Source: Bacteroidetes bacterium QH_10_64_37
GTDB taxonomy: Bacteria; Bacteroidota; Rhodothermia; Rhodothermales; Salinibacteraceae
Direction: 5' to 3'
Length of the DNA stretch: 64,000 bases
Assembly: GCA_003023105.1 (NCBI GenBank)
Contig: PXSZ01000010.1
Span: 1 to 64,000, forward strand
The notes below the pieces were generated by a model, which saw only the letters and a program-made list of their open reading frames with translations, had not been told where the DNA came from and did no database searches. Every line of letters starts with the position of its first letter. Within the stretch, counting starts at the first letter, position 1. Positions 7,423 through 17,448 of the stretch are shown in pieces. The position numbers were made by a program, and so were the translations under genes.

Positions 7423-9261
7423 CTATCCCTGGGTTTGCTGGAGAACGCGGAGCCGTCCCCGCACTTCACCGGCGAGGAGGGACTTCGGGTACTCCGTCAG
7501 GAGCTGATTGTAGGCCGAAACAGCTGCCGCAGGTTGCCCGCTCGATTCCAGCAGCCGTCCGGCCCGGAAGAGGCTCCGGTCGGCGTAAGGGCTTCGGGGG
7601 TGGCGGTCCGGCACCGCCCGAAACGCCGCCAGGGCCGCCGAGGTGTCGCGTTGGGCGAGGTGGATCTTGCCCTTCTGGAATCGGGCATTGTCGGCGAGCG
7701 GGTGTCGCGGGTGATTCTGCAGGAGAGAATCCAGCTGGGTGAGCGCCGTTCCGTACGCACGCTGGCGAGTGTCGAGACGGGCCCGAGCAAAGGTTTGGAG
7801 CGCCGTGTCGAGCGAATCAGGGCCTCGGTTTTCCTGGAGCAGTGTTTTAAGCTCGATGGCGTCGTTTGCCACGTCCGCACTGGGATTCTGGCTGGTCGCC
7901 TTTATGCGGGCCATGGCGGCGTCGAGCTCGCCCTGGTAAAAGTGAAGCCGGGCCAGCTCGTACCGGGCGCGGTCGGTGAGGTCGCTGTCCTGTGCGCTCT
8001 TGGCCAGGCGCGAGAAAAGGAGGCGGGCGCGCTCAAGCGAGTCGCGGAAGAGTGCAATGCGGGCGAGATGGTACTGGCCCTTCTCGGCGGCAGCGGTCTG
8101 CGAGTGGTTCGAGACGAGCTGCTTCAGGGTGGCCTCGGCCTCGTCGAGGGCGTGGTAGGCATCGAGCTGGAGCGTGCCGAGCTGAAGGAGCCCGTTCGGA
8201 TAGTCCGAGTGGCCGGGGTACGACTGGAGGAAGGTTTCGTAGGCCGCTCGGGCCCGGTCGTAGCGGGCGGAGTCCTGGGCCGCCGAGGTCGTGTCGGTCT
8301 CCAGGGTCGCCCACTGCCGGTACAGGTCCCCGAGGGTCTTCTGCGCAACGGGAGCCACCGCCGACTCGGGATACCGATTCAGTACCACCTCGCAGGCCTG
8401 CGTCGCGACATCGTATTTTTGGGCGTCTGCGGCGTTCTGGGCAAACGAGAAGAGGACGCGGTCCTTTTTCTCCTTAAGCCGGTCGATGGCCCGGTACACG
8501 TCGAACGCGGCGGCGTAGTCGTTTTGCTCCATGTGGAGCCAGGCCAAAAGCTGCCGGTAGGCGAGGTTCAGCGGCGATTCCTGAACAGTTTTCCGGAGGA
8601 CCTCGATGCTGGCCGCGATGCCCTGGTCCTGCTCCACGAAGGTCCGGAGCTGGTTCTGGACGTAATTCACTCGCTGCGGGGCCTCCGCGAGGAGCTGGAC
8701 GTACTCCTGCATCGACTTTTCGAATTGCCCGTCGAGCCCGTACAGGTACGCCAGGTCGGTCTGGAACGCGTCAGGACGGTTGAGGGTCGAGCGCCCTTTC
8801 TGCAGCACGTCGATGGCCTTCCGGAAGTGACGGAGGTCAATCAGGGTCTGGTAGACCGTCTGGTACGTCTGGGCCTTGTTCGGAGCAAGTTGAAGTGCGC
8901 GGTCCCACGTCTTATTTGCCGTCTTTCGGTCTCCGTTCTGATACTGAAGGCGGGCCTTTTCGGACAGCAGGGGGACCGTAGGGGACGTCCCGATTCGTTT
9001 TTCGACCAGCCGCAGCGCCTCGTCGTAGCGTTTGACGCTCTCGTAGGTCTCCTTCAATTTCCGGTAGAAGGCCGTGTTTTGGGGCGCCTCCGCGTACAGA
9101 TCCTCGAGCAGTTTGATTGCCTTCTCGGACTGGCCGGCCTGGAGGTAGGCGTTGGCCTGCTGAAACCGCCGGAGCTGGGTGCTGTCGGGCTGTTGCGCGA
9201 GCGTAGGACGCAGGCTTGCGGCGAGGAGAAGGAACAGGGACAGAGCGACGGTTCGCGGCAC
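7423..9261 (-). CDS. Exported tetratricopeptide-repeat protein
   Basis: About 612 residues with at least ten TPR-type helical repeats, for example AYLQAGQSEKAIKLLEDLY, RYDEALRLVEKRIG, FEKSMQEYVQLLAEAP and the C-terminal SSGQPAAAVSAYNQLLTEYPKS. The N-terminus VPRTVALSLFLLLAASLRPTLAQ is a signal peptide, so it acts in the periplasm or on the envelope, probably as a scaffold. No ATG fits: GTG 9261, GTG 9306 and TTG 9330 are candidate starts, and ATG 9462 would overlap the divergent dxr. I use GTG 9261 because it gives a minimal signal peptide. It is the first gene of the leftward group. Confidence 0.75.
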   Translation of the reverse strand: MPRTVALSLFLLLAASLRPTLAQQPDSTQLRRFQQANAYLQAGQSEKAIKLLEDLYAEAPQNTAFYRKLKETYESVKRYDEALRLVEKRIGTSPTVPLLSEKARLQYQNGDRKTANKTWDRALQLAPNKAQTYQTVYQTLIDLRHFRKAIDVLQKGRSTLNRPDAFQTDLAYLYGLDGQFEKSMQEYVQLLAEAPQRVNYVQNQLRTFVEQDQGIAASIEVLRKTVQESPLNLAYRQLLAWLHMEQNDYAAAFDVYRAIDRLKEKKDRVLFSFAQNAADAQKYDVATQACEVVLNRYPESAVAPVAQKTLGDLYRQWATLETDTTSAAQDSARYDRARAAYETFLQSYPGHSDYPNGLLQLGTLQLDAYHALDEAEATLKQLVSNHSQTAAAEKGQYHLARIALFRDSLERARLLFSRLAKSAQDSDLTDRARYELARLHFYQGELDAAMARIKATSQNPSADVANDAIELKTLLQENRGPDSLDTALQTFARARLDTRQRAYGTALTQLDSLLQNHPRHPLADNARFQKGKIHLAQRDTSAALAAFRAVPDRHPRSPYADRSLFRAGRLLESSGQPAAAVSAYNQLLTEYPKSLLAGEVRGRLRVLQQTQG

Positions 9262-9460
9262 CCGCGAAGACCGGACGGAAGGCCGTTGAAGAGAGGCGTG
9301 CGGCACGGGGGAATTCGAGGCTCGAAGCAATGTCGGTCGTTGCAAGTAATACTTTAAGGCGCGCCCAAGACGGACGTTTCTCCGGCCCGCCCGTCGACCT
9401 GTTGGATGCGGCGGTCCCTTGTTTCGATGCCCTCTCGTTTGTGACGCGACGACCGACCAC

Positions 9461-10663
9461 ATGGACCGATTTCCTCAAAACGGGCAGCCAGACGCAGATC
9501 CCCAGGGCCTTGCTCTCCTGGGGGCTACCGGGTCGGTGGGCACGCAGACCCTCGACATCGTCCGGTTGTTTCCGGATCGGTTCGACGTGAAGGTCCTCAC
9601 GTGCGGCCGCAACGTCGATCTGCTCGCCGAACAGGTGCGCGAGTTTCGGCCCGAGTGCGTCGCCGTCGGGTCCCCTGGGCGGGTTCGGACGCTTGAACGC
9701 GCGTTGTCCGGCGCGTCCGACGTGCGCGTCGTCGCGGGGGCGGACGGTCTGTGCGAGGCGGCGACGCGGTCGGACGTGGACGTGGTGATGGGGGCGGTCG
9801 TGGGGTTTGCCGGGCTTCGGCCCGTGCTCCGAGCGCTGGCGTCGGGGAAGCGGGTGGCGCTCGCCAACAAGGAGACGCTCGTCGTTGGGGGGGCGCTGGT
9901 GAATCAGGCCCTGAGCGAGGGGGAGGGGCAGTTGATTCCCGTAGACAGTGAGCACTCGGCGATCTTTCAGTGCCTGGTGGGCGAGGCCGATCGGGCCGTG
10001 GAGGACGTGGTGCTCACGGCGTCCGGCGGGCCGTTCCGGGACCGTGCCGCCGAGACGTTCGAGGAGATCACGGTGAGCGAGGCCCTCGACCATCCGAACT
10101 GGTCCATGGGGGACAAGATCACAATCGATTCGGCCACCATGATGAACAAGGGACTGGAGGTCATCGAGGCGAAGTGGCTGTTCGATTTGTCCCTCGATCA
10201 GATTCACGTCCTCGTGCACCCGCAGTCGATTGTGCACTCGATGGTCTCGTTTGCCGACGGGGCCGTGAAGGCTCAGCTCGGGGTGCCCGACATGAAAGTG
10301 CCCATCCAGTATGCGTTGACCTTTCCCGAGCGGTGGCCCGCGCCCCACGAACGGCTCGACTGGGCAGAGCTCTCCCGACTCGACTTCCAGCGCCCCGACC
10401 CCGACAAGTTTCCATGCCTGCGGCTCGCGTGCGAGGCGCTCGATGCCGCCGGCACGGCCCCGGCCCTTCTCAACGCGGCGAATGAGGTTGCCGTCGGGCG
10501 CTTTCTCGACCGGGAGATCGGGTTCACGGACATCCCCCGCGCCGTCGAGCAGGCGCTGGAGCGCATTCCCGTGACGGCCGACCCCTCCCTCGACGATCTC
10601 ATCGCTGCGGACGAGGAAGCCCGCCGCTTCGTCGAGGAACTCGCCTTGCCGGCTTCAAATTAG
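9461..10663 (+). CDS. dxr: 1-deoxy-D-xylulose-5-phosphate reductoisomerase
   Basis: Converts DXP to 2-C-methyl-D-erythritol-4-phosphate, the first committed step of the MEP isoprenoid pathway. The 400-residue product has the NADPH-binding LLGATGSVGTQTLDIV, ANKETLVVGG, the metal/substrate-binding VDSEHSAIFQCL, the flexible TASGGPFRD loop, and HPNWSMGDKITIDSATMMNKGLE. ATG 9461 is the family start; an upstream in-frame ATG at 9419 is not needed. It leads the dxr-rseP-uppS-bamA-skp cluster found widely in bacteria, which links isoprenoid carrier supply to outer-membrane assembly, and diverges from the TPR gene across about 200 bases. Confidence 0.95.
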   Translation: MDRFPQNGQPDADPQGLALLGATGSVGTQTLDIVRLFPDRFDVKVLTCGRNVDLLAEQVREFRPECVAVGSPGRVRTLERALSGASDVRVVAGADGLCEAATRSDVDVVMGAVVGFAGLRPVLRALASGKRVALANKETLVVGGALVNQALSEGEGQLIPVDSEHSAIFQCLVGEADRAVEDVVLTASGGPFRDRAAETFEEITVSEALDHPNWSMGDKITIDSATMMNKGLEVIEAKWLFDLSLDQIHVLVHPQSIVHSMVSFADGAVKAQLGVPDMKVPIQYALTFPERWPAPHERLDWAELSRLDFQRPDPDKFPCLRLACEALDAAGTAPALLNAANEVAVGRFLDREIGFTDIPRAVEQALERIPVTADPSLDDLIAADEEARRFVEELALPASN

Positions 10664-10740
10664 AGGCAAACTATTCACGGAGTCGCTTCTTTTACCTCGC
10701 GTGGACGTCTGTAGCGTCGTTTGGTCATCCTCTCCCCTGC

Positions 10741-12183
10741 ATGGAGCTCTTGATCAGCCTTCTATCGTCGACCCTCTGGTTTCTCCTGGCGCTCACCGTC
10801 CTGGTGTTCGTCCACGAATTTGGTCATTTTATTACGGCCAAATACTTTGGCATGCGGGTGGAGCGCTTCTCGATCGGGTTCCCCCCGACGATCCTGGGGC
10901 GGAAATACGGGGATACCGAGTATGCGGTGGGGGCGACGCCGCTGGGGGGGTACGTCAAGATCAATGGCATGATCGACGAGAGTCTCGACACCGATCACGT
11001 CGAGGAAGAGCCGGAGCCGTGGGAGTTTCGGGCCAAGCCGGTCTGGCAGCGCATCGTCGTCATCAGTGCGGGGGTCGTCTTCAACGCCTTCCTTGCGATC
11101 CTCATTTTTGGGGGCATTCGCTGGAGTGAGGGCAACACGTACATCCCGGCCGAGAACGTGAAGCAGGTGTACGTGGAAGACGGCTCGGTGGCGTATGACC
11201 TGGGCCTGCGGACGGGCGACCGGATCGTGAAACTCAACGGCGAGCCGCTCGAACGCTTCGATCAACTCAATCCGCAGTCCCTCGTTGCCGCGGATTCCTT
11301 GACGCTCACCGTGATCCGCGATGGGGAGCGAAAACGACTGGTGGGCCCGTCAAACATTATTTCTCGGCTCAGCCGGGCTCAAAACAACAATCAGGGGTTT
11401 GGGCTCGGGTATCAGCCGTCCCTCATTGGGGGCGTCGTGAAGGGCAGCCCGGCCGACTCGGCGGGGCTGCAGGCGGGAGATCGCATTGTGCGGATTGGGG
11501 CCGACACGGTGCGCTTCTGGATGGAAATGAGCGCCATGATCCAGAAGGCGGAAGAGGCGCCCCTCGAAGTCCACTGGTTTCGCGCCGATTCGCTGGCCGG
11601 CGCCCGATCCGATGCAGGGACGTCCACCCTGGTGCGGGACACCGAGGACGGGCGGATTCTCACGGCCGACATTGCCGCCGAGTACAACGAGGAGCAAGAC
11701 AAGTATCTTCTGGGCGTTCGAGGACCGAGCGCAAGTCGGGTGACGCAGCAGATGCTCTATGAAGAATTTGGTGTCCGCACGACCTCCTACGGGCCCCTTG
11801 AGGCCCTCCAGGCAGGGGGGGCGGAAACCTGGACCTATGCCCGAACCATCGTCGTGACGCTGAAGCGCATAGTCGTGGGGCGGGACAGCCTGACGGACAG
11901 CCTGGGCGGGCCGGTCATGATTGCGAAGGTCACGAGCGAAGCCGCGTCCGCCGGATGGAGTCCGTACTGGCAGCTCATCGCGGCCCTCTCGATCACCCTC
12001 GCCATCATGAACGTTCTCCCCATCCCGGCGCTGGACGGCGGTCAGTTGCTGTTTCTCCTCTACGAAGCGGTCACGCGCCGCCGCCCCTCCGTACGGGTCC
12101 GGCTCGTGGCACAGCAGGTGGGCATGATCCTCCTAATTGGCTTCATGGCATTTCTCATCTTCAACGATATTCTCCGGTTGTAG
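10741..12183 (+). CDS. rseP: Site-2 intramembrane zinc metalloprotease (M50 family)
   Basis: A 480-residue inner-membrane protease. HEFGH at residues 25-29 in the first membrane segment is the zinc site; the third ligand is in NVLPIPALDGGQ near residue 430. Between them are two PDZ-like domains (the first around ENVKQVYVEDGSVAYDLGLRTGDRIVKLNG, the second around VVKGSPADSAGLQAGDRIV). In E. coli RseP cleaves the anti-sigma factor RseA and remnant signal peptides. Here the client is unknown; a membrane-anchored sigma/anti-sigma-like protein at 39.8 kb is a speculative candidate. It is the second gene of the envelope cluster. Confidence 0.93.
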   Translation: MELLISLLSSTLWFLLALTVLVFVHEFGHFITAKYFGMRVERFSIGFPPTILGRKYGDTEYAVGATPLGGYVKINGMIDESLDTDHVEEEPEPWEFRAKPVWQRIVVISAGVVFNAFLAILIFGGIRWSEGNTYIPAENVKQVYVEDGSVAYDLGLRTGDRIVKLNGEPLERFDQLNPQSLVAADSLTLTVIRDGERKRLVGPSNIISRLSRAQNNNQGFGLGYQPSLIGGVVKGSPADSAGLQAGDRIVRIGADTVRFWMEMSAMIQKAEEAPLEVHWFRADSLAGARSDAGTSTLVRDTEDGRILTADIAAEYNEEQDKYLLGVRGPSASRVTQQMLYEEFGVRTTSYGPLEALQAGGAETWTYARTIVVTLKRIVVGRDSLTDSLGGPVMIAKVTSEAASAGWSPYWQLIAALSITLAIMNVLPIPALDGGQLLFLLYEAVTRRRPSVRVRLVAQQVGMILLIGFMAFLIFNDILRL

Positions 12184-12405
12184 GCGATCGTAGTGGTGGT
12201 CCTGAAGACCGTGTCGAACGGCAATCGGAACTCCCGTGAATCCCCAATCAATCCGATGGCGAGGCGGAAAAAGGTTGGCACAAAAGGCGCGCAGGATTCC
12301 GTTGACCTTCGACGCAGACCCTCATAGGTTACAATCCTGTTGAACAATTCCGCACGTGGGGGCATTCGCCCCGTCTCGCGTTTTTGGTCGGAGTATAGCA
12401 GTCCT

Positions 12406-13230
12406 ATGGAATCGACCCGGACAACGAATGCGTCGGCCCGAGGGGAGACCTCCGAGGCCCACGACGACCGTCGCCAGCGTGCCCTCAAAGAGCGAGGCGA
12501 ACTGCCCGCGCACGTCGCCTGCATCATGGACGGGAACGGCCGATGGGCCCAGCAGCGCGGGGAGTCGCGCGTGATGGGGCACCACGAGGGCGTGACCTCC
12601 GTGCGGGACGTGACGGAGGCCAGTGCAGAGCTCGGGATCGACTACCTCACGCTCTACACCTTCAGCACCGAAAACTGGGAGCGCCCCGATTCCGAGGTCG
12701 ATGCCCTCATGGAATTGCTGGTCCGCACCGTGCAGAAAGAGCGGTCCACCCTCATGGAGAATGAGGTGCAGCTTCAAACCATCGGGGACCTGTCGCAGCT
12801 CCCCGGTTCCTGCGAGGAGGCCCTCGTGCAGACGAAGAACGATACCGTCGAGAACGACCGAATGACCCTCACGCTCGCGCTCTCCTACAGCGGCCGGTGG
12901 GAAATCCTCCAGGCCGCTCGGGATCTTGCCACCAGGGTCCAGGAGGGCGACCTCGCTCCGGAGGACATCGACGCGTCTCGGTTCGAGCGTCAGCTTGACA
13001 CCGAAGGCATGCCCGATCCGGATCTGCTGGTCCGGACGGGGGGGGAGTACCGGCTTTCCAACTTCCTGCTCTGGCAGAGTGCCTATACGGAGCTGTACAT
13101 TACCGACGACTACTGGCCCGACTTCCGGCGGGAGCAGTTGTATGGAGCCATCCGCAGCTATCAGGAGCGCGATCGCCGTTTTGGCCGCGTTGAGAGTAAC
13201 GCCCCCGACGAGAATGCCAACGGAGCGTAA
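12406..13230 (+). CDS. uppS: Undecaprenyl diphosphate synthase (cis-prenyltransferase)
   Basis: Builds the C55 lipid carrier for peptidoglycan and surface glycans by adding isopentenyl units in cis. Landmarks are ACIMDGNGRWAQQRG (catalytic Asp), LTLYTFSTENWERP, LALSYSGRWEI, and DLLVRTGGEYRLSNFLLWQSAY. Length is 274 residues because of a roughly 35-residue charged N-terminal extension. ATG 12406 is used; a TTG at 12340 in the same frame adds sequence without homology. The neighbour dxr supplies the isoprenoid precursor pathway, and bamA follows after a 235-base gap in which I see no gene. Confidence 0.94.
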   Translation: MESTRTTNASARGETSEAHDDRRQRALKERGELPAHVACIMDGNGRWAQQRGESRVMGHHEGVTSVRDVTEASAELGIDYLTLYTFSTENWERPDSEVDALMELLVRTVQKERSTLMENEVQLQTIGDLSQLPGSCEEALVQTKNDTVENDRMTLTLALSYSGRWEILQAARDLATRVQEGDLAPEDIDASRFERQLDTEGMPDPDLLVRTGGEYRLSNFLLWQSAYTELYITDDYWPDFRREQLYGAIRSYQERDRRFGRVESNAPDENANGA

Positions 13231-13465
13231 GTAGCCTCGGGGTCTCTTTGTTCTTCCGGTGAGCCGGGTCCGAGCAGTGGTGCGTTACTCTCGGCTCAGT
13301 ACTTGGCTGTGCGAAAGGCCACGCGAGAGCGTCGGAGAATAATTCCCGGGGAAAGTGCGTTATGGTTTGCGGGAGAGCGGTTCGTGCCCGAAACCGCCCG
13401 GCACAAGTCCAGTTTGATCGGGCTGATCGACGTGAGCCCGGTCCTCAAACGAGTGTCCAATTGGT

Positions 13466-16003
13466 ATGCATCTACGGCTGCCCGCCCTCGTTCTTGCTGT
13501 TCTTCTCGGCGGCGTCCTGCCGGTATCTGCGCAGACCCCGACTCAGTCGTCCCAAACGGGGGGCGCCACCGCTTCCGCCCGCCCTACGTACACCATTCAA
13601 GAGATTCGCGTGCGGGGGGTTGAGAACCAGCGGACCCGCCAGTTCGTCGTTCAGTCGAGCGGGCTCTCGGAAGGCCAGCAAGTTACGCTCCCGGCCGGCG
13701 ATGCGGTGGCCCAGGCCATCCGCTCCATCTACGACCTCCGGCTGTTTTCCGACGTGGCCATCTACCGGGCAAACCAGTCGGGCAACAACATCACCCTGGT
13801 GATCCGGGTCGCGCCCGAGCCGACGCTCGGGAGCTACAAACTGAAGGGAATTGACGGGGGCGACCGGGAGGAGCTCAAGAAGGAGATGCCCCTTTTGAAA
13901 GGCAGTTCCGTTCGGCCCTCCGACGTGGAGCGCTCCAAGCAGATCATTAAAAACTTCTACGAGGAGGAGGGGTACCTCCGGACGGAGGTAGACGTGAAAC
14001 GCTCAAAGGCGAAGGGAAACCGAGTCACCCTCACGTTCAACGTTGACCGAAAAAAGAAAATCCAGGTTGAGCGCATCCGCTTTTTCGGGAACAAGCAGTT
14101 CGACAACGGCGACCTGCGGGGCGCCATGGAGAAGACCCGAGAAAACCGGTGGTGGCGTTTCTGGAAGGGGGAAAAGTTCAAGCGGGACGCCTACGAGGAA
14201 GACCTCGACCGAGTCATCGATTACTACCGCGAGCACGGCTACTACGACGCCCAGATCGTTAAAGACTCGGTTTATTACATGGGGGATGGCGGCCTCGGCA
14301 TTGACGTGCGCGTGCGGGAGGGCAGTCGCTATTACGTGAGCGACATCACCTGGGAGGGAAATTCCATCTATCCGGATCGCGTTCTTACCCAGAAACTGGG
14401 ACTCTCAGAGGGGGAGGTGTACAACGGAAAGGCCCTCGACGAGAACCTCTACGGCAGCGGGCGCCAGAGTGGAGTGCTCGGTCTCTACATGGACCGCGGC
14501 TACATGCGGGCAAACGTGCAGCCCACCGTTCGGGTCGTGGGCGAGGACTCGCTCGACATTACGATGGACGTGCGGGAGGGGGACGTCTACACCTTCGGCG
14601 ACATCGACATTACCGGCAACACGAAGACCAAAGACTACGTCATCCGGCGGGAGCTGTACACCGTGCCCGGCGAGCGATTCAGCCGAAGTGCCATCCAGGA
14701 GTCCATTCGCCGGCTCAGCCAGTTGGAATACTTCAGCAAACAGTCCCTCTCCGGGGGGCCCGACATCAGCGTCAGCCAGGAGGAGAAGAAGGCCAACCTC
14801 ACGTACAGCGTGAAGGAGACCGGGAGCGATCAGCTTCAGCTTTCGGGCACGTTCGGACAGTTTGGACTCGTCCTCCAACTCGGGTTTCAGTTCAACAATT
14901 TCTCGGCTCAGAATCTCTTTGACGCCAGCGCGTGGCGTCCCCTGCCCTCGGGCGATGGGCAGAAGCTCAGCCTCAACGTTCGGACCAACGGCACGTACTA
15001 CCAGAACTACTCGCTCTCCTTTACCGAGCCGTGGTTCCAGGGAAGCCCCACGCCCGTCGGCGGATCGATTTCGTACTCGAAATACACCCGGTCCATCTTC
15101 GGGCGGCGGACGCGAAGCAGAGGCATTGAGGGCGGCAAGTTCGAGAACTTCAATGCCAGTCTCTTCGTCCGACAGCGCCTCGACTGGCCCGACGACAAGT
15201 TCATGACCGGCACGCGGGCGGGATACCGGCTCTACAACAACCGGGGGAACGACCCGAGCACGCCGGGGCCCGATCCGCTGTTTTCCACCGTCCCCTACGG
15301 CATGAACCAGTCCATTACCCTCCGGCAGTCGCTGAGTCGCAACTCGCTCAACAATCCGACCTTCCCCCGCAGTGGATCCAAGTTCTCGCTTTCGCTGGAG
15401 GTGGCCCCGCCGATCGGCGATCTCGTGCAGTACCACAAGTGGCGGTTCAAAACCAGCTGGAACGTGCCGATTGGGGACAACTTTTCGGTCGGCGTCGGGA
15501 CGGACTTTGGGTACATCGGATCCATCACGGGCGAGTCGGTGCAGTTCGAAACCTTCGAGGTCGGAGGAACTGCCTTTGACTACCAGGGGGGAACGTTCGG
15601 CACCGATCCGGTCTTCATGCGCGGGTATCCGCGCGGGGTCATCGGCCCCCTCATCCGCGACCGACAGGGCAATCTGAAGCCCCAGGGCGGCCAGGTGCTA
15701 AACAAGTACACGTCCGAATTTCGGTGGAAGGCGGTCGAGTCGAAGCAGTTGCAGGCCCGTCCGTACCTCTTCCTCGATGCCGCCAATGCCTGGAGTAGCC
15801 TCAATACGTACAACCCTGCCGACCTCTACCGCTCGGCCGGAATCGGGGTGAAGCTCTACCTGCCCATCGTCGGCATGATCGAGTTTAACTACGGCTACAA
15901 CTTCGACGAGTACATTCCCCTGGAGGGAGGAGGGGGGCAGCCGGGATGGACGTTCCAGTTCTCCCTGGGACAAGGATTTGGGGGGGGAGGAGGAGGACGT
16001 TAG
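13466..16003 (+). CDS. bamA: Outer-membrane protein assembly factor BamA (Omp85)
   Basis: An 845-residue precursor with signal peptide (LPALVLAVLLGGVLPVSA-Q). Residues about 30-430 hold five POTRA domains (YTIQEIRVRGVEN; SYKLKGIDGG; KIQVERIRFFGNKQF; YYVSDITWEGNS; YTFGDIDITGNTKTKDYVIRREL). The rest is the 16-strand barrel, with the L6-loop motif VFMRGYPRG and the final strand TFQFSLGQGF. BamA folds and inserts outer-membrane proteins. Unusually, the aromatic end of the last strand is followed by a Gly6-Arg tail, whereas BamA usually ends at or close to that aromatic residue. Two Skp-like chaperone genes follow immediately. Confidence 0.95.
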   Translation: MHLRLPALVLAVLLGGVLPVSAQTPTQSSQTGGATASARPTYTIQEIRVRGVENQRTRQFVVQSSGLSEGQQVTLPAGDAVAQAIRSIYDLRLFSDVAIYRANQSGNNITLVIRVAPEPTLGSYKLKGIDGGDREELKKEMPLLKGSSVRPSDVERSKQIIKNFYEEEGYLRTEVDVKRSKAKGNRVTLTFNVDRKKKIQVERIRFFGNKQFDNGDLRGAMEKTRENRWWRFWKGEKFKRDAYEEDLDRVIDYYREHGYYDAQIVKDSVYYMGDGGLGIDVRVREGSRYYVSDITWEGNSIYPDRVLTQKLGLSEGEVYNGKALDENLYGSGRQSGVLGLYMDRGYMRANVQPTVRVVGEDSLDITMDVREGDVYTFGDIDITGNTKTKDYVIRRELYTVPGERFSRSAIQESIRRLSQLEYFSKQSLSGGPDISVSQEEKKANLTYSVKETGSDQLQLSGTFGQFGLVLQLGFQFNNFSAQNLFDASAWRPLPSGDGQKLSLNVRTNGTYYQNYSLSFTEPWFQGSPTPVGGSISYSKYTRSIFGRRTRSRGIEGGKFENFNASLFVRQRLDWPDDKFMTGTRAGYRLYNNRGNDPSTPGPDPLFSTVPYGMNQSITLRQSLSRNSLNNPTFPRSGSKFSLSLEVAPPIGDLVQYHKWRFKTSWNVPIGDNFSVGVGTDFGYIGSITGESVQFETFEVGGTAFDYQGGTFGTDPVFMRGYPRGVIGPLIRDRQGNLKPQGGQVLNKYTSEFRWKAVESKQLQARPYLFLDAANAWSSLNTYNPADLYRSAGIGVKLYLPIVGMIEFNYGYNFDEYIPLEGGGGQPGWTFQFSLGQGFGGGGGGR

Positions 16004-16043
16004 GGCATGTAGCTGCGCCGCGCTCTGGGTCAATCATCGACGG

Positions 16044-16676
16044 ATGGACGACACGTGGGACGACATGTGGGACCAGAGCTCTGACGTGAGTCTGCGGGTC
16101 GATGTCGGGGGAGTGTCGCGAGGGGGGCTGTCGCGAATCGTCCTCATTGCCGCGGCGGTGCTTGGGCTCTGGGGATGGGCCGGCGAGGCTCGCGCTCAAC
16201 AAAAGATCGGATACGTCGACACGCAGGCCATTCTGAAGAAGCTGCCCGAATATGCCACCGTCCAGCAGACGCTCGACGAACTGGAAACGAAGTGGCGTGC
16301 TGAAATCGAGAACCAGAAGGAGAAGGTGCAGACGCTGAGGGACGAGTTTCAGGCGTCGGAGCTCCTGTACACTGAGGAGGAGCGCAAACAGAAGCGCAGG
16401 GCCATTGAGCAGGCACAGCAGAAGGTGGAGCAGCTCCGGCAGCGGTACTTCGGCCCCAAGGGACAGCTCTACACGCGCCAGAAGAAGCTCATGCGCCCCA
16501 TCCAGAAACGCATTCTCAGTGCCGCAGAGGAGGTGGCCACGGAGGAGGGATACGACTATGTGTTGGACAAGAGCGAAAAAGTTCTCTTCCTGTATGCGCG
16601 GGAAGAGCACAATCTGAACCGGTTGGTTCTTCGCAAGCTCGGCATTACACCCGATCAGCGAGCCGAGGGGCGGTGA
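16044..16676 (+). CDS. Periplasmic OmpH/Skp-family chaperone (first copy)
   Basis: A 210-residue exported protein: signal anchor region IVLIAAAVLGLWGWAGEARA-Q, then KIGYVDTQAILKKLPEY, the standard OmpH/Skp opening, followed by a long charged coiled coil and a C-terminal strand region (YDYVLDKSEKVLFLYA). Skp holds unfolded outer-membrane proteins in the periplasm for BamA. Two close ATGs (16044, 16065) are possible starts; the first is used, giving a 30-residue acidic lead before the hydrophobic stretch, which is long for a signal peptide, so the later ATG or a GTG near 16084 may be real. It lies 40 bases after bamA. Confidence 0.85.
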   Translation: MDDTWDDMWDQSSDVSLRVDVGGVSRGGLSRIVLIAAAVLGLWGWAGEARAQQKIGYVDTQAILKKLPEYATVQQTLDELETKWRAEIENQKEKVQTLRDEFQASELLYTEEERKQKRRAIEQAQQKVEQLRQRYFGPKGQLYTRQKKLMRPIQKRILSAAEEVATEEGYDYVLDKSEKVLFLYAREEHNLNRLVLRKLGITPDQRAEGR

Positions 16677-16747
16677 CCATTCCGACGGCTCCTGATCCCC
16701 CATCGACACACGACACTCGCAAGATACTAGCTCTCAGAACAGGTTCT

Positions 16748-17353
16748 ATGACCATGTCAAAACGAATACTGAACGCTCTTCCGCTCTTTCTCCTTGCCGC
16801 TGCGGTGACAGTTGGTCCGGCCCAGGCCCAGGAGATTGGGTACGTCGATCAGCAAACTCTCCTGGCAAGCATGCCCGGGATGCAGGACGTTCAGCAGAAG
16901 ATGAAGCAGGAGATGAAGGAGCAGCAGCGCCAGCTCCAGCAGAAGCGTCAGGCATTCCAGAAAAAGGTCCAGCAGTTTCAGCAGCAGCAGTCCCTGCTGG
17001 ACGATTCGGCGCGGGCGCAGCGAAAGCGGGAGCTTCAGCAGCGACAGCAAGAGCTCCAGCAGTTCACCCGCAAGCGCCAGCGGCAGATGCAGCAACAGCG
17101 ACGCAAGTTGATGCAGCCGTTGCTGAAGAAACTTCAGGGGGCAATCGACAAGGTCGCCGCGCAGCAAGGACTGGAGGCCGTGATGCGCCAGCAAGTCCTT
17201 CTCTACGACGATCAGACGAGCGACGGCGTCGTCAACATCTCGCGCGACGTTGCCCAAGAGCTTGGGATCTCGCTCACGCAGTCGCCCGGAGAGCCCTCGC
17301 CCACCGTCAATGAGGGCCAGAACACGCCCCCACCCGGAGGCGGTGGCCAGTAA
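16748..17353 (+). CDS. Periplasmic OmpH/Skp-family chaperone (second copy)
   Basis: A 201-residue exported protein with signal peptide (LPLFLLAAAVTVGPAQA-Q) followed by EIGYVDQQTLLASMPGMQ, again the OmpH/Skp opening. The coiled-coil arm is strikingly rich in Gln (QQQRQLQQKRQ, QQFQQQQS), unlike the first copy. The C-terminal tail is Pro/Gly-rich (TPPPGGGGQ). It probably acts with BamA and the first copy. ATG 16748 or 16754 are equivalent starts just before the signal peptide. Tandem divergent Skp copies after bamA are common in Bacteroidota. Confidence 0.85.
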   Translation: MTMSKRILNALPLFLLAAAVTVGPAQAQEIGYVDQQTLLASMPGMQDVQQKMKQEMKEQQRQLQQKRQAFQKKVQQFQQQQSLLDDSARAQRKRELQQRQQELQQFTRKRQRQMQQQRRKLMQPLLKKLQGAIDKVAAQQGLEAVMRQQVLLYDDQTSDGVVNISRDVAQELGISLTQSPGEPSPTVNEGQNTPPPGGGGQ

Positions 17354-17448
17354 TTTCGCCGGGCGCGTGTCAGAGGGGGCACCACTCCCGGAGAAAATGG
17401 CATGATGAATCTCGGCATTCGGTATCATTCCTTTGATCCCCCGAGTTC

